A stretch of 64,000 nucleotides of DNA, from the NCBI GenBank assembly GCA_937873135.1, contig CALMVQ010000163.1, positions 23,033 to 87,032 of the forward strand, given 5' to 3'. The DNA comes from an uncultured Scytonema sp. Lineage in GTDB: Bacteria > Cyanobacteriota > Cyanobacteriia > Cyanobacteriales > Nostocaceae. Both the position numbers and the translations under genes were made by a program. The notes below the pieces were generated by a model that had not been told where the DNA came from, did not search any database, and was given only the letters and a program-made list of their open reading frames with translations. This document shows, piece by piece, positions 39,171-49,099 of this stretch (position 1 is its first letter; the number at the start of each line of letters is the position of its first letter).

Positions 39171-39725
39171 ATGTTACGCCAAATTTCTTTGGGAACGCTC
39201 GGTTCTGTTGTCGGCGGGGTATTAACAATTGTCGGCATAGCTGCTTATGCTGCTCATAATGCCACACTCAATCTTGCAGGTTTCTTTTATGGAATTCCTT
39301 TATTGCTGGGAGGACTGGCACTTAAAGCTAATGAATTAACGCCTGTACCTTTCAGTCAACCAACAACACCGCAGGTGTTGACACTACAGAAAAAACAAGC
39401 AACTATTACTCAAAATAAACTTCGTAAAGACATTACTCGATATTGCTACGGGCAAGAAGCCCATTTAGATGAAGCACTTCAACGTTTGGGTTTGAGTAAG
39501 ACAGACGAGGAACGACCTGTAATTACAGGGTTAAGAGAAACGGAAGTCAACGGGAACTACGCCTTAACTTTAGAATTTGATTCACCGCACGTACCACTTG
39601 ATGTTTGGCAGCAAAAGCAGGAAAAGATGACCAGCTATTTTGGTCCCGGAGTGGAGGTGCAAATGACACAGCCAGATTCAGATAGAGTTGAACTTACTCT
39701 GATTACTATTCCTAAGGAGAGTTAG
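39171..39725 (+). CDS. DUF2854 family membrane protein
   Basis: A 184-residue protein with two membrane helices near the start (LGSVVGGVLTIVGIAAYAA and FFYGIPLLLGGLALKA), followed by a soluble alpha/beta domain (RKDITRYCYGQEAHLDEALQRLGL ... PVITGLRETEVNGNYALTLEFDSPHVPLD). The family is found in cyanobacteria and chloroplasts; function not established. It converges with crr7, with a nested palindromic element between them. Confidence 0.88.
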   Translation: MLRQISLGTLGSVVGGVLTIVGIAAYAAHNATLNLAGFFYGIPLLLGGLALKANELTPVPFSQPTTPQVLTLQKKQATITQNKLRKDITRYCYGQEAHLDEALQRLGLSKTDEERPVITGLRETEVNGNYALTLEFDSPHVPLDVWQQKQEKMTSYFGPGVEVQMTQPDSDRVELTLITIPKES

Positions 39726-39819
39726 GAGGCGCTTAGGGGCGGGTTTAATATAAAGAATATCTTCGCAAACAGAATATCTTACAAAACCCGCCTCTATTTA
39801 GGAGTTTGTTGCTCCTAAC
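39721..39819. repeat. Nested inverted-repeat (MITE-like) element
   Basis: Inner arms TAGGGGCGGGTTT (39734-39746) and AAACCCGCCTCTA (39784-39796) match with one mismatch. Outer arms GTTAGGAG (39721-39728) and CTCCTAAC (39812-39819) are perfect. A short direct repeat TTAGGAG occurs on both sides (39722 and 39798). It is related to the element at 41911 and overlaps the stop codon of DUF2854. Confidence 0.7.
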
Positions 39820-39826
39820 CTACAGT

Positions 39827-40087
39827 TTATTTTTCTAAACGAACTGCATACCACTGCAAATATTTTCCCGGACCTAGGTCTAACTCGCAACTCGTATCCA
39901 GTAAGTATTGTACACAGGCTTCCACTGAATCAAATGAGTGCAAGTCGAGAGCCAAATCTTCAATATTTGTTGTTTGTATAATTTCCTTAAGCTTTTCTAA
40001 CAACTCAGAAGCAGTGAGAAATTGTTCTGCTTGATTAGTTTCCAGGACAACAAAATTATCCTGTTGATACATTAATGGATTTGGCAT
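39827..40087 (-). CDS. CRR7-like protein (NDH-1 assembly/stability)
   Basis: An 86-residue protein matching the chlororespiratory reduction 7 family: MYQQDNFVVLETNQAEQFLTASELLEKLK and CELDLGPGKYLQWYAVRLEK. In chloroplasts CRR7 is needed for accumulation of the NAD(P)H dehydrogenase complex; a similar role for cyanobacterial homologues in NDH-1 is assumed, not shown here. Complete length, isolated gene. Confidence 0.88.
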   Translation of the reverse strand: MPNPLMYQQDNFVVLETNQAEQFLTASELLEKLKEIIQTTNIEDLALDLHSFDSVEACVQYLLDTSCELDLGPGKYLQWYAVRLEK

Positions 40088-40647
40088 TTAAACAATATGG
40101 TAGCTATAGCAAACCTAAATAGTAATTTGTAAAACAAGCGTCCTTTGAGCGTTTCTGGTGAATTTTCAACTATTAACAATTAGCAGTCACTTTCCAGAAT
40201 TTTTTCAAAATTACATTTGGACTCTTATGTACGGCTTATTGTTGATTTTGATATGTCGGAGCGCTAACCGCTCTGTAAAATTATAGCAATCTGTAGAGGA
40301 TAATGTTAACAATTTTAAATTTTGTCAGATGGGTAATACTCAACATTACCTGATTTATAGCCATCAGTGGATGGGTCGTGAACAATTTAATGACCTGAAC
40401 TCATTTTTATCGCCTCTAATACTAACTTTTAATTGATCAGAGAGCAAACTTCTGCTCTCTTCTCTAAGTGATTTTACTTATTATTTTTGTATCAAATGTT
40501 TTATTTGCTTTATTATTCAAAATGCAAGATTCCTGCTAGCATATTAGATTTTCTTAAGTTAAATTTTAAATTGCTGAGTTATCCTGCAAAATCTTGAATA
40601 AGCTCAGCACTTTGCTTTGTACTCTCTTTTTCAGTGGAACGCAACTC
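40088..40647. other. Intergenic region upstream of REC-GGDEF gene
   Basis: About 560 bp without a gene. A stem AGAGAGCA/TGCTCTCT lies near 40439-40460. The remainder is AT-rich. The crr7 and GGDEF promoters lie here but were not resolved. Confidence 0.4.
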
Positions 40648-41682
40648 ATGTCAGGCATAAAGCCGTTTTCTACTCCCAACGAACCCCCTTTGATTCTTGT
40701 CGCTGATGATGACAAGACTATACGACTACTGTTGCGTGAAGCTATGGAGAAACAAGGTTACCAAGTTGTCGAGGTAAGTGATGGTCAGCAGTGTCTGGAT
40801 GCTTATATGACTATCAAACCGCATCTTGTTTTGTTAGATGCTGTCATGCCCGTAATGGACGGTTTTACCTGCTGTCGGCGGATACTTCAAATTACTAAAA
40901 ATAATTTAGCACAAGCACTCGCTAACTTTGATACTGATTCTTACATGGGCAATACTGTCATCTCAAAGCTTTGGGAGCGAACTCCTATTTTAATGATTAC
41001 GAGTTTAAACGATCCAGAGTCGGTGAACCTTGCTTTTGATGCAGGGGCTAGTGATTACGTTACTAAACCAATTCACTGGGCAGTACTACGTCATCGGATA
41101 CGACGGTTGCTGCAACAAGCACAACTCTATAAACAATTAGAAGCTACCAACCAAGCTTTGCAGCATCTTGCTAATATGGATGGTCTGACAGGAGTCGCTA
41201 ATCGTCGCCGCTTTGATCAGTACCTGAAAGTTCAGTGGCTGAATTTAATGAGCGATCGCTCGCCTCTGTCACTCATTTTATGCGATCTTGATTTTTTTAA
41301 ACTTTACAACGATAAATATGGTCATCCGGCTGGGGACATGTGTTTGCAAAAAGTGGCTGCTATTTTAAGCGGCACGGCTCAAAAAAATCAGGATTTAGTA
41401 GCGCGTTATGGTGGTGAAGAGTTTGCTGTGATTATGCCCGACACTCACGCTTCTGGTGCAGTTCATGTTGCCGCTTTAATGCAAGCCGGAGTTAAGAAAC
41501 TAGAAATCGATCATATTCAATCCCTTGTTAGCAAACACGTTACCCTAAGTTTAGGAGTAGCGACTACCATCCCCAATTCTGAATCTTCTTCACCCCTACG
41601 TTTAATTGAGGCCGCAGATAAGGCACTCTATCAGGCAAAAGCTGAAGGGCGCAATCGCATTATTCTTAAACAGTTGAGTTAG
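40648..41682 (+). CDS. Response regulator with GGDEF domain (diguanylate cyclase)
   Basis: From the ATG at 40648 (MSGIKPFSTPNEPPLILVADDD) it has 344 residues; a TTG 18 codons upstream is possible. Receiver domain: Asp64 in LVLLDAVMPVMDGF, with an unusual insertion of about 25 residues (NNLAQALANFDTDSYMGN) before the RTPILMITS strand. A coiled linker leads to a GGDEF domain with active site RYGGEEFAV (Gly255-Phe259) and NANRRRFD-type substrate loop (VANRRRFD). The product-inhibition site RxxD is KNQD here (Lys246). It should make cyclic di-GMP when phosphorylated. Confidence 0.93.
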   Translation: MSGIKPFSTPNEPPLILVADDDKTIRLLLREAMEKQGYQVVEVSDGQQCLDAYMTIKPHLVLLDAVMPVMDGFTCCRRILQITKNNLAQALANFDTDSYMGNTVISKLWERTPILMITSLNDPESVNLAFDAGASDYVTKPIHWAVLRHRIRRLLQQAQLYKQLEATNQALQHLANMDGLTGVANRRRFDQYLKVQWLNLMSDRSPLSLILCDLDFFKLYNDKYGHPAGDMCLQKVAAILSGTAQKNQDLVARYGGEEFAVIMPDTHASGAVHVAALMQAGVKKLEIDHIQSLVSKHVTLSLGVATTIPNSESSSPLRLIEAADKALYQAKAEGRNRIILKQLS

Positions 41683-41727
41683 TACTTTGAGCCAAAGAAC
41701 CCATTTTGTAAAAATGTTGTAGTGTTC

Positions 41728-41760
41728 AGATCCCCGACTTCTTATAGAAGTCGGGGATCT
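41728..41760. repeat. Palindrome AGATCCCCGACTTCT, possible terminator
   Basis: Perfect 15-base arms at 41728-41742 and 41746-41760 with a 3-base loop. The same core (CCCGACTTCT...AGAAGTCGGG) occurs again at 63768-63802, each time shortly after a gene. No T-run follows. Common dispersed palindrome in Nostoc-like genomes. Confidence 0.75.
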
Positions 41761-41901
41761 AAGTTGATGAACGCTTTGACATCGCCCAGTGGCAGTTTCA
41801 GGTAACAGGAGGATGCGCTCACTTAATTTTTGATGATTGCCATCGCTTGCACATCTTTGGGCGTTACTGCCAAACTAACCTAAGTTAAAATGTAAGAATT
41901 T

Positions 41902-41982
41902 AGGAGTCAGTAGGGGCAGGTTTAATCGATTGATTTTAATGTTTTGTAAGTTATCTGAGAAACCTGCCCCTACAGGAGTCAG
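41902..41982. mobile_element. 63-bp MITE-like element with 9-bp direct repeats
   Basis: Terminal inverted repeats TAGGGGCAGGTTT (from 41911) and AAACCTGCCCCTA (to 41972) are perfect, and the pair is bracketed by the direct repeat AGGAGTCAG at 41902-41910 and 41974-41982. That is the structure of a miniature inverted-repeat element with a target-site duplication. It has no coding capacity and must be mobilised in trans. Related inverted repeat at 39734; a single arm at about 23237. Confidence 0.7.
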
Positions 41983-42043
41983 AATGCAAGTCACTTCCAG
42001 AATTGAAACTATAGATATTTTGTGGAAATCATTACCTCAATAG

Positions 42044-42130
42044 CTAGAATCTTTCAATAGCTTTAGCAATAGCGAGTTTAACCCCTGCGTCGATTTGGCT
42101 AGATAATTTCTCAGGAATTGGCTTATTCAT
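42044..42130 (-). pseudogene. Truncated small partner gene of the zeta-like ATPase
   Basis: A 28-residue frame, MNKPIPEKLSSQIDAGVKLAIAKAIERF then stop. Its ATG overlaps the end of the zeta-like gene, four bases before its stop. The sequence looks like the first part of a longer small protein that usually accompanies such ATPases in cyanobacteria (which continues with a HRxLGxxI-type segment); here it stops early. The MITE-like element lies 60 bp further downstream. Confidence 0.5.
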
Positions 42131-42697
42131 AGGTATTAGTAGTGATTTGGTTCCATAGTTGGGGTTGATAAATTATATGCTCTTGATTGAAAGGGCGTTC
42201 AGCTATTATCTGCAAAATTGAATTAGAGTTATCGTAAACAATCCAGCGATCGCACAACGGTAAGTATAATTCAATTAAGTTATTTCTTCCGCGTTCGTAG
42301 CGACGGCGAATAGTATCTTCAGGGATGTTGTGACCACCACTTTCTACCCGTCTGCGTACCCGTGCGATCGCTAATTCGGGACTTTGTAACCAAAAGTAAA
42401 TTAAGTTGATAATATAACCTTTGATTTTACATTCTCTCAGAAATCGGGCAAATTACGAGCTGCTAATGTAGTTTCAAAAGCAAAATCGGCTTCAGCATTC
42501 ACCAGAGTTTTTAGTCTTTCTAACATTATTCGTCCGGCTTGACTGGCTACGGATTCCGGGTTAAAAGGAGAAAGTCCGGCTGCTATTTCATCGGCGTTGA
42601 CATATTCAAATACTTCTAGGAAGTAGGGAAGGATTTGCAATGCGGCGGTAGTTTTACCAGAACCGTTTGCACCGCCGATAATGTACAAGTTAGGGAT
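42123..42697 (-). pseudogene. Zeta-toxin-like P-loop kinase, frameshifted
   Basis: The frame begins at IPNLYIIGGANGSGKTTAALQILPYF (Walker A), and continues EYVNADEIAAGLSPFNPESVASQAGR and FAFETTLAARNLPDF. A one-base deletion near 42440 then creates a stop; the other frame continues LRECKIKGYIINLIYFWLQSPELAIARVRRRVESGGHNIPEDTIRRRYERGRNNL to a stop at 42123. The first codon, usually ATG before PNLY, is ATC here. Zeta-type kinases phosphorylate UDP-sugars and act as toxins, but this cyanobacterial group may differ. Two lesions make it a pseudogene. Confidence 0.8.
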
Positions 42698-42895
42698 TAT
42701 TGTAATGGTAATGCTAATTGTGCGGATGATTGGGGCTGAGATTTTGTGTTTTTCTTGGTTTTGGTTGTTACCTGTTTGGCTTTGTGGCGATCACACAAAC
42801 CTATAAAGCTGGCAGCATCGTTTTACCTAAGCTAGGGGATATGCGGGAGTGAGTTGCATCCAACCCAAACAACTGATTTTCCTGCTAAATTTAGA

Positions 42896-42967
42896 AGCCG
42901 ATAGCGGGATTTGAACCCGCGACCGCCCGATTACGAATCGGGTGCTCTACCACTGAGCCACATCGGC
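42896..42967 (-). tRNA. tRNA-Thr (anticodon CGU)
   Basis: Read on the minus strand: acceptor GCCGATG pairs with TATCGGC, the D arm contains GCTCAGTGGTAGAGC, the anticodon stem-loop is CCCGA-TTCGTAA-TCGGG with anticodon CGT, and the T arm is GCGGG-TTCAAAT-CCCGC. All canonical elements fit. CCA is not encoded. Confidence 0.95.
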
Positions 42968-42991
42968 ATATACAATCCACAATTATAAATC

Positions 42992-43252
42992 GTGATCGAA
43001 CCAAATAACAAAAATCGAAATAAATCTCAACAGTATGCTCGTTTGAAAGCAGAAGCAGTAGCTCCATATAAAGGCTTACGTAAATTTATTTACATTGCTT
43101 GCGGTGCTTCTGGCTTTATCGGCGCATTCATCTTTCTTTCTCAGTTACTTGCCGGACGCGATGTTGAGAGCACTTTGCCTAACTTAGGTCTTCAAGTTGG
43201 AGTGGTCGTCTTAATGATTTTCCTGTGGCGCTGGGAACAGCTTAAAAAGTAA
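42992..43252 (+). CDS. DUF3493 family membrane protein
   Basis: An 86-residue protein starting with GTG at 42992. After a basic N-terminus (RLKAEAVAPYKGLRKFIYIACGASGFIGAFIFLSQLLAGRD) it has two membrane helices. The family is shared by cyanobacteria and plastids; function unknown. The gene starts 25 bp after the divergent tRNA-Thr. Confidence 0.85.
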   Translation: MIEPNNKNRNKSQQYARLKAEAVAPYKGLRKFIYIACGASGFIGAFIFLSQLLAGRDVESTLPNLGLQVGVVVLMIFLWRWEQLKK

Positions 43253-43413
43253 AAAGATAAAAGTAAAAAGTAAAAAGAGAATTCCCATAAATAAATGCGC
43301 CTTGAAACAAATCTTTATTTTCTTTTCCATGACGCGCTTTGGGCGGCTCCAAACCGATTTTATTCCTATGAACTTTTTACTTTTCACTTTTTACTTTTTA
43401 CTTTTTACTTTTA
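43253..43413. repeat. AAAAAGT heptamer repeats in opposite orientation
   Basis: Several AAAAGTA/AAAAAGT words at 43246-43277 and the complementary TTTTTAC words at 43374-43413 form a long imperfect inverted repeat around a 95-bp spacer. Such heptamer tandem repeats are common in heterocystous cyanobacteria. It separates DUF3493 from the convergent SLH gene. Confidence 0.65.
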
Positions 43414-45078
43414 TTAAGGAGTTTTTACCAAATAGGGAGACGAAATTGCTTGAGCCCTACCTGCATTAACCATTGCCTGGTACACGAAGGCAGCTACATC
43501 TGCCCGAGTTGCCTGTTGATTGGGATTGAGTTGTTTGACTGTAGGGTAGTTCACCACGAGTTGCCGTGAAGTTGCTGCTGCTACCGAATTAGTAGCGTAC
43601 TGTGGAATCTGGGAAGCATCGCTGTAAATTGAAAGGATATTCTGATTGTCAGCATTTAAACCCAGACCATTAGCTAAGGAGACGAGTACTTGCACTCGTG
43701 GAATCTGCTGTTGTGGTTTAAACGTACCGTCAGGATAACCGGAGACAAAACCACCTTTGGAAGCAGATTGAATCACCTCGTAAGCCCAAAAATTAGATTG
43801 CACATCAGGAAACTGTTTGTTTGCACTTTTTGCTTGAGGCTGAAAAGCTTTAGCGATAATGGCGGCAAATTGGGCACGAGTAACGGGTTCGTTAGGTTTA
43901 AAACTGCCATCAGGGAACCCAGCAATAATGTTCTTAGAGGCTAAGGCTTCGATATAAGTTTTTGCCCAGTAACCTGCAGGCAAATCTTTGAAAGCAACAG
44001 CCCCTCCTGGCAGCGGTTCAGCTTTGGCAAAGACAAAGTCTACTTGACCGAAAATGCGCTTGGCATCTATCTCATTGCCAACAGCAAGAATCTTATTTAC
44101 CTTAGTAGAGTTGTTCAGATCGTAATGAGTATTTTTACTTATAAGATTGCCACCTGGATTTTCATTAGTACCAAGGTCAGGTTGAGCATTGACAGTTACA
44201 ACTATGCCATCCTGTGTGTTGTTCTGAATAACATTCTTACGCAGTATTGGCTTAGCTGACTCCGAGATATAAATACCATCTTTGTTTTGAACAATTTGAT
44301 TTTCCACTACTAGGGGTGTGGAATTACCCCCGAGAGCCAGTCCAAAACCCGTATTCTGAAACAAGTTACTCCGAATTTCTCCAGAGGCAGATTTAGCTAC
44401 AGAGATTCCGTTCCCCTTATTCTGAATAAAGACATTATTTTCTATTTTCGGATTACCTGTACCCGTCACAAAAATACCATCTCGGATACTATTACTAAAT
44501 GTACTGTTTGTAATTGTGGGATTAGTTGATTCTATCCACACACCAGTACCACGATTCTCAGGATTAGTAACTGTTACTCCGGCGATACTGCTATCTTTAT
44601 CCGCACGGATTGTCATATTTTGACGAGCAAAGGTAGGGCTGATATAAACACCACTACCTGAAATTAATGTCGCCTGCCCTTTACTGGATTCATCACCGCG
44701 CAGCGTTACACCCTGTTTAATTTCGAGTGGGAATTGTTCCCCACTATCTTTACTATAAGTACCAGGAGCCAGTTGAATAACTGTACCTTGTTGTGCTTGA
44801 TTAAGAGCGTAGGTAATAGTTTTATAAGGAGTTGCTTCCGCGTTTCCAGCACCAGCGCTATCTTGACCGCTTTGTGAGTTAACATAAATAACTGTTCCAG
44901 TTGCAGCAGCTTGCGCTGTGATTGTCACACCAGCATTAACCTGATTTGGTAATAGTGTTGAGACACCAGAAATTAGTAACAAAGCGAATAGTCCTGCTGG
45001 TGTGATAGCAGTGAGGCTTCTGCTGGATAAATGACGAAAATTGTTCAGTTGCTGGAAGTCAAATCCCTGATGTTTCAT
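43414..45078 (-). CDS. Exported DUF1565 beta-helix protein with three SLH domains
   Basis: A 554-residue envelope protein. A signal segment lies at about 25-55 (TPAGLFALLLISGVSTLLPNQVNAG). Residues 62-330 form a DUF1565/right-handed parallel beta-helix (YVNSQSGQDSAGAGNAEATPYKTITYALNQA ... NNVFIQNKGNGISV). Three SLH motifs follow at about 362-420, 425-480 and 490-545 (for example FKDLPAGYWAKTYIEALASKNIIAGFPDGSFKPNEPVTRAQFAAIIAKAF), which in cyanobacteria bind peptidoglycan-linked polymer or occur on outer-membrane proteins. Beta-helices of this type bind or cleave polysaccharides; no catalytic residues assigned. Confidence 0.92.
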   Translation of the reverse strand: MKHQGFDFQQLNNFRHLSSRSLTAITPAGLFALLLISGVSTLLPNQVNAGVTITAQAAATGTVIYVNSQSGQDSAGAGNAEATPYKTITYALNQAQQGTVIQLAPGTYSKDSGEQFPLEIKQGVTLRGDESSKGQATLISGSGVYISPTFARQNMTIRADKDSSIAGVTVTNPENRGTGVWIESTNPTITNSTFSNSIRDGIFVTGTGNPKIENNVFIQNKGNGISVAKSASGEIRSNLFQNTGFGLALGGNSTPLVVENQIVQNKDGIYISESAKPILRKNVIQNNTQDGIVVTVNAQPDLGTNENPGGNLISKNTHYDLNNSTKVNKILAVGNEIDAKRIFGQVDFVFAKAEPLPGGAVAFKDLPAGYWAKTYIEALASKNIIAGFPDGSFKPNEPVTRAQFAAIIAKAFQPQAKSANKQFPDVQSNFWAYEVIQSASKGGFVSGYPDGTFKPQQQIPRVQVLVSLANGLGLNADNQNILSIYSDASQIPQYATNSVAAATSRQLVVNYPTVKQLNPNQQATRADVAAFVYQAMVNAGRAQAISSPYLVKTP

Positions 45079-45673
45079 CTTGATCTACGACCGTGAAGTG
45101 CTTGCTGTATTCAATTACGTTTAATAAAGTGCAAGATCAGTCAAATATTTTTAAACTTATCCATCTTCAGAAGGAGATGGATTTCATGTGAATAGTTAGT
45201 AGATAGCACAAAATAATTAGCAGCAAAACAACCGAGCGTTTTGCACTCTCTTGTCGCTTTACTATTCAATATATGAAAAACTATAACCCATGACCTACAC
45301 TTTGGCAGCTGGGTTCCCTTGGGGAAAGCTAAGGTTTATAAATAGCGTTTGTCGCTCTCATAAAGAAGCAGTGAGGACTTAAGTCGGAAGAAGATTATGA
45401 TAAATAATTATATTTTTGGGAAAAAACATACCTTAAAAATTTACACAGAAGTTCTGAACTTTTACCTTTGTAGCCTTCAGTAAAAGCTCGCATGAATCAA
45501 TATTTATGCAATTACATTCTTAAGATAGGTAAATGCATATACCGATTTATTTGATAAATTTTATTCTCCTACACCAAGCGCAGAAATAAATCAAGCATTT
45601 GGAATTGTTGATTGCCTACAATCCCAGCATTTATAATTTATAATTTTTAATTCCGCATAGCGGGACTAGTTAA
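45079..45673. other. Intergenic region
   Basis: About 595 bp without a supported gene. The left end must contain the SLH gene promoter. The word ATTCCGCATAGCGG near 45651 recurs near 54270, marking a dispersed short palindromic repeat. Confidence 0.45.
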
Positions 45674-45871
45674 TTAATAAGCTAAAGTTTCTAAAGTTTC
45701 CCGCAAATAGCGCTGTACTTGTTGTTCAAGTTCGGTCTGTTGAATTTTAGTATCGCATTCTAGCAACCAACGCTGGAATCCAGAACTAGCTGAGATGACA
45801 CATTGTAGATTATTCCAGATTTCGATGTTGCCAGAAAAATGGCGATCGCGAGAAGTTTGAGTGTGAGCCAT
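45674..45871 (-). CDS. Small conserved protein downstream of infB
   Basis: A 65-residue protein (RDRHFSGNIEIWNNLQCVISASSGFQRWLLECDTKIQQTELEQQVQRYLRETLETLAY). It has no signal or membrane segment. It follows infB by 84 bp on the same strand, so it may be the last gene of the cluster. Pattern suggests a real small gene; function unknown. Confidence 0.65.
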   Translation of the reverse strand: MAHTQTSRDRHFSGNIEIWNNLQCVISASSGFQRWLLECDTKIQQTELEQQVQRYLRETLETLAY

Positions 45872-45955
45872 AGTTCCTTAGTCCTTAGTAAAGAATACTG
45901 AAAAGCCGTTAGTTGTTAGTTATAAGAACAACTAACAACCAACAACTCATATTTT

Positions 45956-48900
45956 TCACTTTGTCATCGTGAGAGTACGGCGCTTAGTAACCATCTGATA
46001 GGCTTCGATGATGTCATTTTCTGCCCAATCATTAAATTTCTCAACGCCGATACCACATTCATATCCAGCGTTGACCTCGCGCACATCTTCTTTCATGCGC
46101 TTGAGGGAATCAAGCACACCTTCATAGATCACCTTACTGCCTCGACGCACTCGCAGTTTACAGTTGCGTACCAGCTTGCCTGACTGAACATAGCAACCGG
46201 CAACAGCACCACGACCCACGGGGAAGACGGCACGTACTTCGGTTTGTCCGAGAGGTTCTTCAACCAGTTCTGGCTCCAGAAGACCTTCCAAAGCTCCTTG
46301 GATATCTTCTAAAAGTTTGTATATGATGTTGTATTCCCGGACATCTACTCCAGCTTCATCAGCGGCTTGTCTTGCTCCACTGGCGTAAGTTGTGTTGAAA
46401 CCAATAATGACAGCACCACTGGCTGCTGCCAAGTCGATATCTGTCTCAGTGATTTCTCCCGCAGCTGACAACAACATGCGGATTTGGACTTCGTTTTGCG
46501 GGATTTGTTTGAGCGATCCCACAATAGCTTCCACAGATCCTTGTACGTCTCCCTTTAAAATTAAGTTGAGTTCTTTCAACTCGCCTTCTTGAGCTTGAGC
46601 CGAGATCGTTGTCAGAGTTACACGTCCCTGCATCAAACGGGATTGACGTTGTTTGTCGGCGCGGTCGTTGGCGAGTGATCTTGCTTCTCTTTCGTTTTGA
46701 AATACCTCAAACTCATCACCTGCGGCTGGCACATCACTTAAACCCAGCACCTCAACGGCAAAGGACGGAGTGGCAGCTTCTACCCTTTTGCCTCGATCAT
46801 CTACCATTGCTCGGACTTTACCAAAAACGGAGCCAGCTAATAAGATATCGCCGACGTGTAGAGTCCCATTTTGAATCAGCAGAGTAGCAACTGCTCCTTT
46901 TGCCTTATCCAGATGAGCTTCTATCACTGTTCCTTTTGCTAAGCGATCTGGGTTGGCGTTGAGTTCTTCTACCTCTCCTACCAGCAAAATCATTTCTAGG
47001 AGCGTATCCAGGTTTTCACCCTTAATAGCGCTTACGGGAACCATAATGGTGTCACCGCCCCATTCTTCTGCTGTCAGACCGTACTGAGTCAACTCCTGCT
47101 TCACTCGCTCTGGCTGTGCCCCTTCTTTATCAATTTTGTTTATTGCTACAATAATTGGCACTTCTGCGGCTTGAGCGTGACTGATTGCTTCAATTGTCTG
47201 AGGTCTAACGCCATCATCTGCCGCGACGACCAAGATCGCAATATCTGTCACCCTTGCTCCCCTTGCTCGCATAGCTGTGAAGGCTTCGTGACCCGGTGTA
47301 TCTAAAAACACAACTTGCTGAACTTTCCCACCGTGTTCTACATCTACATGGTAAGCACCAATGTGTTGAGTGATACCTCCGGCTTCACCAGCTGCAACCT
47401 TTGTTTTGCGAATTGAGTCAAGTAGGGTCGTTTTTCCGTGGTCTACGTGACCCATAATTGTCACTACTGACGGACGACGCTGGAGGTTATCCATGTCTTC
47501 CACATCCAGCATTTCAGTGACTTTACGAGCTTCTGCTTCTGGTTCGGCAATTTCGACTTCCACATCCAGTTCAGCTGCTATCTGAGTGATTGTGGGTATG
47601 TCCAAATTTTGGGTAATACTTACCGCCATGCCTTTGATAAACAGGATTTTCACAATCTCTGTGTCGGCGATCACCAAAGCTTCAGCCAGTTCTTGCACTG
47701 TCATTGGACCTGTCACGACCACTTTTTCTGGACGCTCGCGCTTTTGTTGCTCCGGTTCGCGACGACGATTTTGTTCACGAGAGAAAGACGTCTTTTTCCC
47801 TTTAGCTGTCGGCATAACAGCTGTAACAGTGGCTGTCTGCGCGGGTTTGGCTGACTTGGGTTTGGGAGGACGGGCAATTGACAGGCTAACTTGGACAGCA
47901 GTTGCGATGTCCAGTCCTTCCTCGTCAAGTAAATCCTCATCAAGTAAATCATCTTCAAGTATTGGCTTAACCCGCTTGCCTTTGACCGCTCCCTTCGCAA
48001 GCTTACTTACTTCTTTTTCGTCAATTATTTCCTCTTCTTGCTGCCACTTTTTCCCTGATTTTGCTAGACGGGGAGGAGTTGGGCGCTTGAGTTCAAGAAT
48101 ATCGACTGGTACTGGTTCATCATCGTCATCCAGTATTTCTGCCTTAAGTGATGTTCCTGAAGCTGCTTTGCTTGGGCTTGCCACAGACGTTGACCCACCC
48201 GCAGGATGAAACTCCGGACGTGCTGGTCTCGGTCTTGGTCCATCTCCTACCGGAGACGGTGCTGATGGTCTATTTACTTTCTCTGGTCTAGATGGCGACT
48301 GAGTAGGGCGTGGAGCTCTTTGTGGTGGTGCCTGTGATGTCTCAGTGTTTATCGGTGCCTTGACCTTTGCCTTGACAATAGGTGTTTGGTCGCGATCGCG
48401 TTTGAGGATTGGTTTGCCACCACTTTGACTTTGTTGAGGCTCTGCTATCGTTACACCGTCTACATTTTCTCCGGTCGGTCTTGTCGGTGGAGCTACCAGT
48501 TGCGGTTTTTGGGGTTTTTCCTGTTTTGGTTTGCCCGCGACTTTTTCTGGTTTTTCTGCTGCTATCTGTTCTACTACTTCCGGAGTGGTAGTTGTTGAAT
48601 CCGCGTCTGTAAAAGCCGATTCAAGCTGAGTCTCTGACTGATTCCGGGGAATAGGTCGAGAAGGTGCCGTCGGCTTCGTTGGTGAGACTGGTGTAGCGAA
48701 AGGGCGGGGGGGTGAAGGAGGAGAAACCTCAGAAGCCGCTCGGTTATTGTTAGCAACTGACATATCTGGGCTATTGGCGGTGTGATTCCTCAAAGGTTTT
48801 GGTTTGCGAATCTCCAAAATTTGTTGTTTCTGCTTATTGGGTGCAGTAGGTCGATTGCGTTCGCCTAGCTGTGGTGGATTTGGTTTATGGCTATTTGTGC

Positions 48901-49099
48901 CATTATCTTTTTTCGACGTCATATCCGTCGCTGCGACTTTTTCTGCTTGAGTCCGAATGCGTTCTGCTTCGTCCTCGGTAATCGTGCTGCTATGACTTTT
49001 GACCGCAATATCGAGCTGGTCGCAAATTGCTAATAGCTCTTTGTTATCCAAATTCAATTCCTTTGATAATTCGTAGATTCTAACTTTGCCGTTGTTCAT
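45956..49099 (-). CDS. infB: Translation initiation factor IF-2
   Basis: GTPase that positions initiator tRNA on the 30S subunit. The 1,047-residue length is usual for cyanobacteria, which carry a long disordered N-terminal half rich in Pro, Lys and Glu. The N-terminus [31 protein letters not shown] is the IF2-N fold. The G domain has [35 protein letters not shown] and AINKIDK. Domains II-IV follow, ending [12 protein letters not shown]. It is part of the rimP-nusA-ylxR-infB cluster. Confidence 0.98.
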   Translation of the reverse strand: MNNGKVRIYELSKELNLDNKELLAICDQLDIAVKSHSSTITEDEAERIRTQAEKVAATDMTSKKDNGTNSHKPNPPQLGERNRPTAPNKQKQQILEIRKPKPLRNHTANSPDMSVANNNRAASEVSPPSPPRPFATPVSPTKPTAPSRPIPRNQSETQLESAFTDADSTTTTPEVVEQIAAEKPEKVAGKPKQEKPQKPQLVAPPTRPTGENVDGVTIAEPQQSQSGGKPILKRDRDQTPIVKAKVKAPINTETSQAPPQRAPRPTQSPSRPEKVNRPSAPSPVGDGPRPRPARPEFHPAGGSTSVASPSKAASGTSLKAEILDDDDEPVPVDILELKRPTPPRLAKSGKKWQQEEEIIDEKEVSKLAKGAVKGKRVKPILEDDLLDEDLLDEEGLDIATAVQVSLSIARPPKPKSAKPAQTATVTAVMPTAKGKKTSFSREQNRRREPEQQKRERPEKVVVTGPMTVQELAEALVIADTEIVKILFIKGMAVSITQNLDIPTITQIAAELDVEVEIAEPEAEARKVTEMLDVEDMDNLQRRPSVVTIMGHVDHGKTTLLDSIRKTKVAAGEAGGITQHIGAYHVDVEHGGKVQQVVFLDTPGHEAFTAMRARGARVTDIAILVVAADDGVRPQTIEAISHAQAAEVPIIVAINKIDKEGAQPERVKQELTQYGLTAEEWGGDTIMVPVSAIKGENLDTLLEMILLVGEVEELNANPDRLAKGTVIEAHLDKAKGAVATLLIQNGTLHVGDILLAGSVFGKVRAMVDDRGKRVEAATPSFAVEVLGLSDVPAAGDEFEVFQNEREARSLANDRADKQRQSRLMQGRVTLTTISAQAQEGELKELNLILKGDVQGSVEAIVGSLKQIPQNEVQIRMLLSAAGEITETDIDLAAASGAVIIGFNTTYASGARQAADEAGVDVREYNIIYKLLEDIQGALEGLLEPELVEEPLGQTEVRAVFPVGRGAVAGCYVQSGKLVRNCKLRVRRGSKVIYEGVLDSLKRMKEDVREVNAGYECGIGVEKFNDWAENDIIEAYQMVTKRRTLTMTK

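Noticed and set aside
47586..48209. Long plus-strand open frame, Ser-rich
   Set aside because: It is the antisense of the low-complexity infB N-terminal region; composition reflects Asp/Glu/Lys codons read backwards.
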